DNA from: Paraniabella defluvii
GTDB taxonomy: Bacteria; Bacteroidota; Bacteroidia; Chitinophagales; Chitinophagaceae
Reading direction: 5' to 3'
DNA: 64,000 nucleotides
Assembly: GCA_019316985.1 (NCBI GenBank)
Contig: CP079215.1
Location: 4,588,001 to 4,652,000, forward strand
The notes below the pieces were generated by a model. That model made no database searches, was not told the DNA's origin, and saw only the letters and a program-made list of their open reading frames with translations. The first letter of the stretch is position 1. Each line of letters starts with the position of its first letter. This document shows, piece by piece, positions 38,610 through 49,737 of the stretch. The position numbers and the translations under genes were made by a program.

Positions 38610-41380
38610 ATGAACATGTATAAGGACTATATCAAGGAAATTGAAGAAAGAAAGGTTCAGGGCCTTCATCCTAAGCCGATTGACGGGGCCGAGTTATTAA
38701 GCGAAATTATTGGGCAAATAAAAGATGCAGGTAACGAGTACCGGGAAGATTCACTTAAATTCTTTATCTATAATACTTTACCGGGTACAACCCCTGCCGC
38801 TGGCGTAAAGGCCAAATTTTTAAAGGAAATTATTCTTGGAGAATCGGTAGTTGCAGAAATTACCCCGGCTTTTGCTTTTGAATTATTATCTCATATGAAA
38901 GGCGGGCCTTCCATAGCGGTATTGCTTGATCTGGCCCTTGGAAATGATATTGATATTGCCCGGCAGGCTGCAGCAGTTTTGAAAACGCAGGTATTTCTTT
39001 ATGATGCAGATACCGACCGGTTAAAAGAAGCATTTAAGAACGAGAACGAGATTGCAAAAGACATACTGGAAAGCTATGCAAAGGCAGAGTTCTTTACCAA
39101 ACTTCCGGAAGTTCCTGAAGAAATTGAAATAGTAACCTTTATTGCCGGCGAGGGCGATATTTCTACCGATTTGCTTTCTCCGGGCAACCAGGCGCATTCA
39201 CGTTCAGATCGGGAGCTGCATGGTAAATGCATGATCACCCCAAGGCGCAGGAAGAGATCAGGGCGCTGCAGGCACAGCATCCCGGTAAAAGCGTGATGCT
39301 GGTTGCGGAAAAAGGTACCATGGGTGTAGGTTCATCCAGGATGTCGGGTGTAAATAATGTGGCATTGTGGACGGGAAAACAGGCCAGCCCTTATGTGCCA
39401 TTTGTTAATATAGCCCCTATAGTGGGTGGAACCAACGGTATTTCCCCATCTTCCTTACTACGGTTGATGTTACCGGCGGTATCGGTATCGACCTTAAAAA
39501 CTGGGTAAAGAAAACCGATGCCGAAGGCAACCTTGTTCGCGACGAAAACGGAGATCCGGTTCTGGAAGAAGTGTACTCGGTTGCAACAGGTACAGTGCTT
39601 ACCATCAATACAAAAACAAAAAGCTTTATAATGGCGAGCAGGAGCTGATAGATATCTCCCGGGCATTAACACCCCAGAAAAAGGAGTTTATCAGGGCCGG
39701 CGGTTCTTACGCAATTGTATTCGGGAAAAAGATACAGACGGTGGCCGCTAAAATACTAGGTATCGAGCCCACCCCGGTGTTTGCTCCTTCGAAAGAAATT
39801 TCGAATGAAGGGCAGGGACTTACAGCAGTTGAAAAAATATTTAACCGGAACGCTGTAGGTATTACGCCCGGTAAAATTTTGCACGCGGGCTCTGATGTGC
39901 GGGTGGAAGTGAATATTGTGGGATCGCAGGACACCACCGGCCTTATGACGGCGCAGGAGCTGGAAGCTATGGCTGCTACGGTAATTTCACCCATCGTAGA
40001 CGGCGCTTATCAGTCGGGCTGTCACACCGCTTCAGTATGGGATAAGAAGGCGCAAGCTAATATTCCCAAGCTGATGAAGTTTATGAACGATTTTGGTTTG
40101 ATCACTGCCCGCGATCCCAAAGGGGAGTACCATTCCATGACAGATGTGATTCATAAAGTACTTAATGATATTACGGTGGACGAATGGGCGATCATCATAG
40201 GTGGCGATTCGCACACAAGAATGTCTAAAGGAGTAGCTTTTGGAGCCGACTCGGGCACAGTTGCGTTGGCACTGGCTACAGGTGAAGCTTCTATGCCGAT
40301 TCCCGAATCGGTAAAAGTAACCTTCAAAGGTGAAATGAAAGAGCATATGGATTTCCGTGATGTGGTGCATGCCACACAGGCGCAGATGTTACAGCAGTTT
40401 GGCGGAGAGAACGTGTTCCAGGGCAGGATCATTGAAGTACATATTGGTACACTTCCGGCTGACCAGGCTTTTACCTTTACTGACTGGACTGCTGAAATGA
40501 AGGCAAAAGCTTCCATCAATATTTCTGAAGATGATACATTGATCGAATCGCTGGAGATTGCCAAAGGCAGGATACAGATCATGATCGACAAGGGGATGGA
40601 CAACAGCAAGCAGGTGCTTCAGGGATTGATTAATAAAGCTGACAAACGCATCGCTGAAATTAAATCTGGCGAAAAGCCGGCCCTTACACCCGACGCCAAC
40701 GCCAAATACTATGCTGAGGTAGTAATAGACCTGGATGCAATTGTTGAGCCGATGATCGCCGATCCTGATGTACATAATAAAGATGTGTCTAAACGTTACA
40801 CGCACGATACCATCCGCGCCTTATCTCATTATGGCGGCGATAAAAAGGTGGACCTGGGTTTCGTAGGCTCTTGTATGGTACATAAAGGCGATCTGAAAAT
40901 TGTTTCGCAGATGTTAAAGAACCTCGAAGCGCAGCAAGGCAAAGTGGAGTTTCATGCGCCGCTGGTAGTGGCAGCCCCTACTTATAATATTATAGATGAG
41001 CTGAAAGAAGAAGGCGACTGGGATCTGCTGCAAAAGTATTCGGGATTTGAGTTCAACGACCTGTTGCCAAAGAGCACTGCCCGTACTGAATATGAAAATA
41101 TGATGTACCTCGAGCGTCCGGGCTGCAACCTTTGCATGGGTAACCACCAGAAAAGGCTGCTAAGGGCGATACCGTAATGGCTACTTCAACCCGCTTGTTC
41201 CAGGGACGCGTGGTAGAAGACGCTGAGCGTAAAAAAGGCGAGTCTTTACTGGCTTCAACTCCGGTAGTGGTATTATCGGCTATCCTGGGAAGAATTCCAA
41301 GCATAGACGAATATAAAGCAGCTGTTGAAGGCATCAATCTGACCAAGTTTGTTCCTTCTGTAAAGGAATTAACGGCTTAG
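38610..41380 (+). CDS. acnB: Bifunctional aconitate hydratase 2/2-methylisocitrate dehydratase, frameshifted
   Basis: AcnB-type aconitase of the TCA cycle, with an N-terminal HEAT-like domain. The start at 38610 gives MNMYKDYIKEIEERKVQGLH-PKPIDGAELLSEII, the family N-terminus; an in-frame ATG at 38547 would add an unrelated leader. Further blocks are FIAGEGDISTDLLSPGNQAH-SRSDRELHG, GTMGVGSSRMSGVNN, DGAYQSGCHTASVWD and GGDSHTRMSKGVAFGADSGT. The [4Fe-4S] ligands lie in GFVGSCMVHKGD and PGCNLCMGN. Breaks lie near 39230, 39450, 39615 and 41150. About 925 residues. It is followed by a terminator and then a second, unrelated aconitase. Confidence 0.94.
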
Positions 41381-41409
41381 GAGCATTCTGATAGATATTT
41401 AATGGGATC

Positions 41410-41440
41410 AACCCCGTTCTGTTAAACAGGACGGGGTTTT
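41410..41440 (+). terminator. Terminator after acnB
   Basis: Twelve-bp stem AACCCCGTTCTG/CAGGACGGGGTT with one G-T pair and a TTAAA loop, followed by TTCTTT. It separates acnB from the next aconitase gene. Confidence 0.8.
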
Positions 41441-41544
41441 CTTTGGGGCCAATATTATCCGGGCAATATTTGGCCCTATTTCTGCAACCAGTGACACGGG
41501 TTGTTTTTAACTTCCGGAAGTATCCAATCGCAGGTAACAATCCC

Positions 41545-41552
41545 TAACTTTG
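41545..41552 (+). promoter_or_regulatory. Possible -7 box of the second aconitase gene
   Basis: TAACTTTG matches TAnnTTTG and lies 40 bases before the ATG at 41593. No TTG is found at the expected -33 distance, so this is tentative. Confidence 0.35.
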
Positions 41553-41592
41553 TATTCTCTCGTAAATCATTTTTGTACAAAAAATAGAAGAC

Positions 41593-43861
41593 ATGGCATT
41601 TGATCTTGATCTGATTAAGAAAGTTTATTCTGAATTTGAACAAAAAGTAAACGATGCTCGCCAGTTACTGGGTCGTCCTTTAACTTTTACCGAAAAAATA
41701 TTATACGCGCATTTGACGAATCCTGCTACCAGGGCTTATGACCGCGGCGTTGACTATGTAGACTTTGCTCCCGACAGAGTGGCTATGCAGGATGCAACAG
41801 CCCAGATGGCGCTGCTGCAATTTATGCAGGCGGGCCGTGCCAAGGTAGCAGTGCCTTCAACCGTGCATTGCGATCACCTTATTATGGCAGAAACCGGTGC
41901 TGAAGCCGATCTGAAGCAAGCCAATACAGAAAGTAAGGAAGTATATGATTTTCTCGCTTCCGTATCCAACAAGTACGGTATTGGTTTCTGGAAACCGGGT
42001 GCCGGTATCATTCACCAGGTAGTGCTGGAAAATTATGCTTTCCCCGGGGAATGATGATCGGAACCGACAGTCATACAGTAAATGCAGGAGGTTTGGGAAT
42101 GGTGGCTATTGGAGTAGGCGGCGCTGACGCCTGCGACGTAATGGCGGGTTTGCCCTGGGAGCTTAAGATGCCCAAATTAATAGGTGTAAAACTAACCGGG
42201 AAACTAAATGGCTGGACAGCGCCTAAAGATGTAATTTTAAAAGTAGCCGGTATCTTAACCGTTAAAGGAGGTACCGGTTGTATTGTAGAGTACTTTGGAG
42301 AAGGCGCTATATCTATGAGCTGCACCGGAAAGGGTACTATCTGTAATATGGGTGCCGAAATTGGCGCTACTACCTCCACATTCGGGTATGATGACAGCAT
42401 GAGCCGCTACCTGAAGGCAACCGGCCGCGAAGAAATTGCCGCTGCTGCAGATGCCATCGCGCAGCATCTTACTGCAGATCCGGAAGTATACGCCAATCCC
42501 GAACAATATTTCGACCAGCTGATAGAGATTAACCTGGATGAACTGGAGCCGCATCTCAACGGTCCTTTTACACCCGATCTGGCTACACCCATTTCTAAAA
42601 TGAAGGAAGTAGCGGCAGCCAATGACTGGCCAACAAAAGTGGAAGTAGGATTAATTGGCAGCTGTACCAACTCTTCTTACGAAGATATTAGTCGCGCCGT
42701 ATCACTGGCCAGGCAGGTTAACGAAAAAGGCCTTAAAACCAAAGCAGAATTTACGATCACCCCGGGCTCAGAACAGGTGCGCTACACGATAGAGCGTGAT
42801 GGCTTCCTGGATACATTTGATAAAATTGGCGCTACTGTATTTGCCAATGCCTGCGGCCCCTGCATTGGTATGTGGAACCGGGTGGGCGCTGAAAAGAAAG
42901 AAAAGAATACGATCGTACATTCGTTCAACAGGAATTTTGCAAAAAGAGCCGATGGTAATCCGAATACCTATGCATTTGTGGCTTCTCCTGAAATAGTAAC
43001 AGCCCTTGCCATTGCAGGTGATTTAACCTTTAATCCGCTTACTGATACTTTGATCAATGAAAACGGGGAAACGGTGAAATTAGATCCGCCAACCGGGGAA
43101 GAATTACCATTGAGAGGGTTTGCCGTAGACGATCCGGGGTACCAGGCGCCGGCTGCAGATGGGAGCCATGTTCAGGTAATTGTTGATCCCGCCAGTAAAC
43201 GACTGCAGTTATTAGATCCTTTTGCACCATGGGAGGGAACAGACCTGAAAGGATTGAAGCTGCTGATCAAGGCTAAAGGAAAATGTACTACCGATCATAT
43301 TTCAATGGCCGGACCATGGTTGAAATTCCGTGGGCACCTTGATAATATCTCCAATAACATGCTGATAGGGGCAGTAAACTTTTTAACGACAAAACCGATA
43401 ATATTAAGAATCAGCTGACCGGTGAGTATGGTCCTGTACCGGCTACCCAACGGGCTTATAAAGCTGCAGGTATTGGCAGTATAGTGGTAGGTGATGAGAA
43501 CTATGGGGAAGGCAGCAGCCGCGAACATGCGGCGATGGAGCCGCGCCATTTGGGCGTACGTGCCGTACTGGTAAAGTCGTTTGCGCGTATTCACGAAACC
43601 AACCTGAAAAAGCAGGGCATGCTGGCATTGACCTTTGCTGATAAAGATGATTATGAAAAAATTCAGGAAGATGATGTAGTGGATATTACCGGTTTAACTG
43701 AATTTGCCCCGGGCAAACCATTAACGCTGGTGCTCCATCACTCCGATGGTACTGCTGAGAATATCGAAGTAAATCACACTTATAACGATCAGCAGATTGA
43801 GTGGTTTAAGGCAGGAGGCGCACTCAATATCATCAGAAAAGAATTTGCTGCTGAGAGTTAG
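41593..43861 (+). CDS. Aconitate hydratase, mitochondrial type, frameshifted
   Basis: Second aconitase, of the ~755-residue mitochondrial-aconitase type, interconverting citrate and isocitrate. Motifs are [37 protein letters not shown] and [14 protein letters not shown]. The [4Fe-4S] ligands lie in [14 protein letters not shown] (Cys) and [11 protein letters not shown] (CxxC). The C-terminal swivel domain has [13 protein letters not shown] and [17 protein letters not shown]. Missing bases near 42048 (before GMMIGTDSH) and in the T-run near 43384 ([13 protein letters not shown]) break it. Having both aconitase families side by side is redundant; they may serve different oxygen or iron conditions. 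Confidence 0.95.
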
Positions 43862-43881
43862 TAGCAATACTTAATTGCTGA

Positions 43882-43915
43882 AAGGTGTCATTCTTAAAAG
43901 ATTGACACTTTTTTG
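43882..43915 (+). terminator. Terminator after the second aconitase gene
   Basis: AAGGTGTCA and TGACACTTT form a 9-bp stem with one G-T pair around a 12-nt loop, followed by TTTTTG. Confidence 0.7.
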
Positions 43916-43963
43916 TTGCGTTATCCGGTATCTGCACGTTTTAGTTGTAAAATATAGCTGTAA

Positions 43964-44495
43964 ATGAAACAACGTATTGCGCCGGCCTGTTTTGTAGTAT
44001 TATCTGCCCTCTTATTGTTGATCAGCTCCTGCACCAAAGAGAGCAGCGGTGAGCAGGGTATTACCTAACCACCTCTTACAAAAATTCGCTTGCAGTGCCT
44101 GTAACTATCCAGTACGGGTTGAGATTGAAAAGGCAGCCGGTTAAAGAAGACACTACGGGGTTTGTGGGGCAGGGCATTGTAATTGGCCCGGGAAAACCTA
44201 TGAAACGTCGGTTTTTATATGTGTCGCTAACTGTAGAACAGACGTCCTCAGCGAGTCTGACCCACGGTATCAGAAAAACCTGGTTAAAGTAACTATAGAT
44301 GGTAAAGCGAAAATCGATACCTCCTGTGGTTTATATTACTCGCTTTTTCCGGATCCGCAAAGAAAGACCGATTGTGAAGCAGACCTGGCCAATCTTTTTA
44401 ACGACGGGCAATGGGTTAAAACAAAGGATGCTTCAGGGAATATTATAAGAAGAGAATATATTATTGGCCAGGCTGACCGGGCAGAACTAAAATAG
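43964..44495 (+). CDS. Lipoprotein of unknown function, frameshifted
   Basis: Lipoprotein precursor MKQRIAPACFVVLSALLLLI-SSCTKE with a clear lipobox cysteine. As read it stops after GEQGIT. Restoring one base near 44066 and another in the AAAA run near 44197 gives about 177 residues, including AVPVTIQYGLRLKRQP, YETSVFICVANCRTDVLSES and IDTSCGLYYSLFPDPQRKTD, ending REYIIGQADRAELK. Four cysteines in the mature part may form disulfides. No family recognised. It is the first of three consecutive lipoprotein genes. Confidence 0.7.
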
Positions 44496-44566
44496 GTTGG
44501 TTGATCAGTTGTTGCGTCATTGCCATTATTTCCGTTTAAACATTATGCGTAATTAAAATTACTACA

Positions 44567-45000
44567 ATGAGAGCGTTACATACTTTTATTCTCTGCATTG
44601 GTTTGATGATACTGGGGTGTAATAAAAGCCGGGAGCTGGGGGCCGGTTGTGGTCCCCAGCAATGTGATGCCAATATTGCATGTACTGCTATAATTCAACA
44701 TCTTTTTGTAGATATAGCTGATGAGGAGGGTGCAGGTGTACCACTGGATTATATTAGTGTAACCAGGATTAAAGGAAATAAAACCGTGATACAGCGTTCT
44801 ATTGAGGCACGGTATCAAACCGGTTCATACCTGTTGTTTTCCGATAACGAAAAAAGGAAACTTCCTGGTGTGGGGAAGAATTTGAATTTAAAGGATATAA
44901 CAACAGCCGCTTAATGGCAAAAAGAATATTTAAAATAGGCTTCGATTGCTGCCATGTAAAAGTGCTGGAAGGGGATACTAAAATCGTAGTAAGGGAATAG
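44567..45000 (+). CDS. Lipoprotein, paralogue of the next gene, frameshifted
   Basis: Lipoprotein precursor MRALHTFILCIGLMILGCNK (lipobox cysteine 18), about 145 residues. As read it ends after KDITTAA. One missing base near 44873 changes the frame to GEEFEFKGYNNSRLMAKRIF, then FDCCHVKVLEGDTKIVVRE, which aligns with the end of the gene at 45084. Shared blocks are the leader, a cysteine cluster after it, SDNE/SDAY and the DCCH motif. Unknown function. Duplicated as a unit with its upstream sequence. Confidence 0.75.
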
Positions 45001-45083
45001 CAGTTATAAAAAAATAGATGCCGGGATGTTGCAAAATACCCGCCTGATCCGTTATCCTGATATTAGTTATTAAATATGCTGCA

Positions 45084-45530
45084 ATGAGAGCTTTAAATAT
45101 TTTTATTCTTTGCATTGGTTTGGTGGTACTGGCATGTAACAAAAAGGCTGGGGTGGGCGATGATTGCGAATCGGGTTGTAAACCCAACCGGGTATGTACG
45201 GAGGAGTTCAGGAGCTTAATGGTGCAGGTAGTGAACAGTAGCCATGCAGGGGTGGAGCTGGATAGCTTTAAAGTGGTAAGGGTAAGAGATAATAAAATGA
45301 TTGTTGATAATGTGCAATGGCAGCAGCCTGCAGGTGTATCGTATCAGCCAGGCGTTTATTTGGTGTATTCGGATGCTTATATGGATAAAACCTCTGTATG
45401 CGGAGAAGATTTTGAGTTCAGGGGCTACCTGAAAGACAAAGTCGTGGCCAATAAAACATATACTATAGCTCATGACTGTTGCCATATCAATCTGGTGTCA
45501 GGCGATATAAAGATTGTTATTGAGCAATAA
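45084..45530 (+). CDS. Lipoprotein, tandem paralogue
   Basis: An intact 148-residue lipoprotein: MRALNIFILCIGLVVLACNK (lipobox cysteine 18), cysteine-rich segment GDDCESGCKPNRVC, a beta-rich middle (LMVQVVNSSHAGVELDSFKV, GVYLVYSDAY) and a C-terminal DFEFRGYLKDKVVANKTYTI, HDCCHINL. It is the paralogue of the gene at 44567, separated by 83 bases. No family is recognised; the paired cysteines and beta content suggest a small disulfide-stabilised surface domain. A hairpin lies just after the stop. Confidence 0.78.
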   Translation: MRALNIFILCIGLVVLACNKKAGVGDDCESGCKPNRVCTEEFRSLMVQVVNSSHAGVELDSFKVVRVRDNKMIVDNVQWQQPAGVSYQPGVYLVYSDAYMDKTSVCGEDFEFRGYLKDKVVANKTYTIAHDCCHINLVSGDIKIVIEQ

Positions 45531-45533
45531 AAA

Positions 45534-45556
45534 AACCGCTGATCAAATCAGCGGTT
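45534..45556. terminator. Hairpin terminator after the lipoprotein pair
   Basis: Perfect 10-bp stem AACCGCTGAT/ATCAGCGGTT with a 3-nt loop, four bases after the stop. The T-run is on the minus strand, so it may also serve the sigma factor gene transcribed toward it. Confidence 0.65.
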
Positions 45557-45752
45557 CAATTAGTCGTCATCCTGTGTAAACCGGTTGGCTTCGGCAAGAA
45601 TAATTCACAAGGATTTAGCGAATTTCTTTTTGTCCTATCGGAAACACAAGATGACAGTATTTTAGAACTATCAGGTTTTGAATTTCTGTTTCCTATATTA
45701 ACGAATAGTATGCCTGAAATGTTTTAATCACAATTGCCAATTGTTGTTAAAA

Positions 45753-46322
45753 TTATTTTCCGGTCATTAACTTTCTTAAATTCATTAAACCGTAACGCAT
45801 TCTTCCGAGTGCAGTGTTAATGCTGCATCCGGTCATGTCTGCAATTTCTTTAAAGCTCAGGTTTGCAAAATGCCTTAATATGATTACTTCTCTTTGTTCT
45901 TCGGGCAGTTGTTCTAAAAGATCTTTTGCCTTACCCATACTTTGTACTTTAATTATTTTATCTTCTGCATTCTGCTCGGTACAATTAATGGTATCCAAAA
46001 CCTCATTATCTGTATTACTCTTTGCAAAAGGAAAGCGTTTCAGCTTTCTGAAATAATCAACGCAAAGGTTATGCGCAATACGCATAGCCCAGGGTAAAAA
46101 CTTGCCCTCTTCTTTATACTTACCACTTTTCAGGGTTTCAATAATCTTTATAAAAACATCCTGTGAAATATCTTCAGCGTGGTATTTATCCTTAACAATA
46201 AAAAGTATCGTATTAAAAAGCTTATCCTTATACCTCTCCAGTAATGAATCGAGTGCCGATTCGTTACCACTTGTAAACAAGTGTATAAGCTCGTTGTCGC
46301 TCTTCTTTATATCTGTAGTCAT
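45753..46322 (-). CDS. ECF RNA polymerase sigma factor
   Basis: An intact ECF sigma factor of 189 residues. The start at 46322 (MTTDIKKSDNELIHLFTSGN) fits the family better than an ATG 57 bases upstream. Region 2 shows ALDSLLERYKDKLFNTILFI and HAEDISQDVFIKIIETLKSG. Region 4 shows LLEQLPEEQREVIILRHFAN and SFKEIADMTGCSINTALGRM-RYGLMNLRKLM. It resembles the RpoE-like sigma factors ubiquitous in Bacteroidota. No anti-sigma gene is adjacent, so its control is unknown. Confidence 0.92.
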   Translation of the reverse strand: MTTDIKKSDNELIHLFTSGNESALDSLLERYKDKLFNTILFIVKDKYHAEDISQDVFIKIIETLKSGKYKEEGKFLPWAMRIAHNLCVDYFRKLKRFPFAKSNTDNEVLDTINCTEQNAEDKIIKVQSMGKAKDLLEQLPEEQREVIILRHFANLSFKEIADMTGCSINTALGRMRYGLMNLRKLMTGK

Positions 46323-46584
46323 TACTTTCAGAAAATTAATAAAAATAGTTGTAGCGCTTCTTTTTGTCTCATGTATCACTTTTCTCGTTTGCTACGGATG
46401 CAAATGACCCAAAAAATTGCCCAAAAGTGTTAAAAATTTTGTTAAAATTACAATTATTTGTTAACAAACTGTTGATTATCAATAATAATATTTTTAAGCC
46501 TAACGAGTGTGAAAACAGGCGCCTGTTATTTTAAAAAGCCTTTAAAAAGGTTCAAAAACAATCTTTTCTAAACAATTTAGCAGC

Positions 46585-46592
46585 TACATTTG
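46585..46592 (+). promoter_or_regulatory. Possible -7 box of uvrA
   Basis: TACATTTG matches TAnnTTTG and ends 25 bases before the uvrA start. No matching -33 TTG was found. Confidence 0.4.
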
Positions 46593-46617
46593 TAAGCTGT
46601 ACAGGTAAATTTTAATA

Positions 46618-49408
46618 ATGGCGGCACAGAAAAAATCAAGCGGTGAAATACTTATAAAAGGGGCAAAGGTTCATAATCTTAAAGATGTAACCGTTAGTAT
46701 TCCAAGAAACAAATTTATTGTGGTTACCGGCGTTTCCGGTTCGGGGAAATCTTCTTTAACCATTGATACCTTGTATGCCGAAGGGCAAAGACGCTACGCT
46801 GAAAGCCTCAGTGCTTATGCCCGGCAGTTTTTGAACAGAATGAACAAGCCTGATGTAGATTATATAAAAGGTTTATGTCCTGCCATAGCTATAGAACAAA
46901 AGGTAATTACCCGTACGCCCCGCAGTACTGTGGGAACGATGACGGAGATCTACGATTATCTGCGATTATTGTTTGCCAGGGCCGGCGTCACCATTTCCCC
47001 GGTATCTGGCCAGGAAGTAAAGAAAGATGATGTGGCAGATGTTATAGCGGCTATACGGAAACTACAGGAGGGCGACAAGGTTTTCATTCTTGTTAAATTT
47101 AAACAGCACCGTAACCGGGATATCAAGGAAGAGCTGAATATATTGATGCAAAAAGGTTTAGCCGGATTGCTATGGACTCTAACGAAGCAGGGGAAGGCAT
47201 GACGGTAAACCGGATTGAAGATTTTCTGGAAATGGATGCTGCTGCTTTAACCCGGCAGTTTCAGGGCGGGAAAGGAAAGAAGAACAGTGCTTATATTTTG
47301 ATAGACCGCATTGTAGTAAAAGACTTTGATGAAGATGATATACATCGCCTGGGAGATTCGATTGGCACTGCATTTTACGAGGGGAAGGGGATGTTTACGT
47401 TGAAGTAATTCCGCAGAAAGGGAAGAAAAAACTGCTGAATTTTAACAGCCGGTTTGAGTTGGACGGTATCGTGTTTGAGGAGCCCCAGCCCAATCTTTTT
47501 TCGTTCAATAATCCTTTGGGTGCTTGTCCTACCTGTGAAGGTTTTAGCCTGGTTCTGGGTATTGATTCCGACCTGGTTATTCCCGATAAAAGATTAAGCG
47601 TATATGAAGGAGCAGTGGCTCCGTGGAAAGGGGAGAAGCTGGGAAAATGGAAGGATGCTTTTGTAAGAAGCGCTGCCAAGGATAATTTTCCGGTACACAA
47701 GCCCATAGCCGATTTGACCAGGGAGCAGTACAATTATTTGTGGAGAACAAGAGGCGGAATCAATGATTTCTTTAAGGAAGTTGAGCAGAATTTATATAAA
47801 GTCCAGTACCGTGTATTATTGAGCCGGTACAGGGGGCGTACTACCTGTCCTGATTGTAATGGGTACCGCTTGCGTAAGGAAGCGCTGTATGTGCAGGTGG
47901 GCGGAAAGAATATAGGGAGCTTTGCGAGATGCCGGCACGTGATTTAAAGACCTGGTTTGACCGGCTGCAATTAACCAGCCATCAAAAGGAAATAGCCAAA
48001 CGTATTTTAATAGAGATCAATAACCGGCTGGATACGCTGCTGAAAGTAGGACTGGGATACCTCACCATGAACCGGGTAGCCAACACTTTAAGTGGTGGCG
48101 AAAGCCAGCGCATACAATTAACACGCAGCCTCGGTAGCAACCTGACCAACTCTTTTATATACTGGATGAGCCATCAATAGGTTTACATTCGCGCGATACC
48201 AGCAACCTGATCAAAGTGCTAAAAGAACTGCGTGATTTAAATAATACCGTAGTAGTGGTAGAGCACGATGAAATGGTAATGCAGCAGGCAGATCATATTA
48301 TCGACATGGGACCTTTAGCATCTCATTTGGGAGGTGAAGTGGTGGCCGAAGGTGATTTTAAAACCCTGATAAAAAAACCGAAAAGTTTAACCGGTAAATA
48401 TCTCAGTGGCGAGTTCTCTATTGCGCCGCCCAAGGCAGTACGTAAATGGAACCGTTCTATTAAGGTAGAAGGGGCGAGGCATAATAATTTAAAGGATATT
48501 ACAGTAGAGTTCCCGCTCAATGTGCTTTGCGTGGTAAGTGGCGTTAGCGGCAGCGGAAAACCACTTTGGTCAAACAGATCTTATATCCTGCCCTGCAAAA
48601 AATGAAAGGTGAATTCAGCGGCGATAAGGTAGGGTTTCATAAAGCTATTACAGGCGATGTGGAAAGCCTGCAGCAGATAGAAATGGTAGATCAGAATCCT
48701 ATTGGTAAATCGTCGAGAAGTAATCCTGTTACTTACATTAAAGCTTATGATGAGATCAGGGATCTTTTTGCAAAGCAGCCTTTGAGCAAGATGAGGGGTT
48801 TTCAACCCAAGCATTTTTCTTTTAACGTAGATGGCGGAAGATGTGATACCTGTAAAGGCGAGGGCGAACAGATTGTTGAGATGCAGTTCCTGGCCGATGT
48901 ACACCTGGTATGTGAAAGCTGCGGCGGTAAACGTTTTAAAGAGGAAATATTAGAAGTAAAATACAAAGATAAAAGTATTTTCGATGTGCTGGAAATGAGT
49001 GTGGATGAAGCGATTGACTTTTTTGCTGATGAAAGAAAGCTGTCAGAAGCGATCAGGCCTTTAAGCGACGTGGGATTAGGCTATGTAAAGTTGGGGCAGT
49101 CTTCCGATACTTTATCGGGTGGGGAAGCGCAAAGGGTAAAGCTGGCATCCTTCCTGGGCAAGGGCAAAGCCAGTAACAAAGTGCTGTTTATTTTTGATGA
49201 ACCTACCACAGGACTTCATTTTCATGATATCAAAAAGCTGCTGGCCTCTTTTAATGCATTGATAGAGCAGGGACACTCTATATTGGTAATCGAACATAAT
49301 ATAGATGTTATACGAAGCGCAGACTGGCTGATTGAGTTAGGGCCCGATGCGGGTGACGGTGGTGGTGAACTGGTGTTTGCAGGTAAGCCAACTGATATTA
49401 AAAAGTGA
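46618..49408 (+). CDS. uvrA: Excinuclease ABC subunit A, frameshifted
   Basis: UvrA, the damage-recognition ATPase of nucleotide-excision repair. Two ABC modules are visible. The first has Walker A GVSGSGKSSLTIDTLYAEGQ-RRYAESLSAYARQF, zinc cysteines in CPTCEGFSL and TTCPDCNGYRL, and signature LSGGESQRIQLTRSLG. The second has GVSGSGK (followed by TTLVKQ once the break near 48558 is repaired), zinc module RCDTCKGEGEQ...CESCGGKRF, signature LSGGEAQRVKLASFL and Walker B VLFIFDEPTTGLH. Breaks lie near 47165, 47395, 47925, 48165 and 48558. About 932 residues, normal for UvrA. Single gene. Confidence 0.95.
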
Positions 49409-49473
49409 AGGAAAGTTATACTTCGAAATATATTTAGAAATGAAACTTCTTCTGGGATGTTAAAAAAACATTC

Positions 49474-49657
49474 AGGAGTTAAGGATAGTTAAGGAATGGT
49501 CCTCTCAATAATATGTTTTCATTTTAATTTCCCTTAATTTCTTCATGGTTCAATAAATGAAATTGCGATACGGCATTTATGAAAGCGAGTTTAAACCATT
49601 GAGGAGTGAAGGCTAAGATATAGCACCTCTTGACATCCCTTCATTCCTTAATGGTTA
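49474..49657. repeat. Cluster of four imperfect short repeats between uvrA and aguA
   Basis: Related ~20-nt copies lie in both orientations: AGTTAAGGAATGG at 49487-49499, CCCTTAATTTCTTCATGGTT at 49531-49550, CCATTGAGGAGTGAAGG at 49596-49612, and CCCTTCATTCCTTAATGGTT at 49637-49656. No gene is seen in this 329-base gap. They look like decayed intergenic repeat units able to fold. Confidence 0.45.
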
Positions 49658-49689
49658 AAAAATAATAACAACATAAGGCAAACAAAAAA

Positions 49690-49718
49690 GGTTGACCCGA
49701 ACAGATCAACCCTTTTTT
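49690..49718. terminator. Bidirectional terminator between uvrA and aguA
   Basis: GGTTGA/TCAACC stem with flanking A and T runs on both strands, between convergent genes and 20 bases after the aguA stop. Confidence 0.75.
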
Positions 49719-49737
49719 GTTAATAATATAAATGAGA

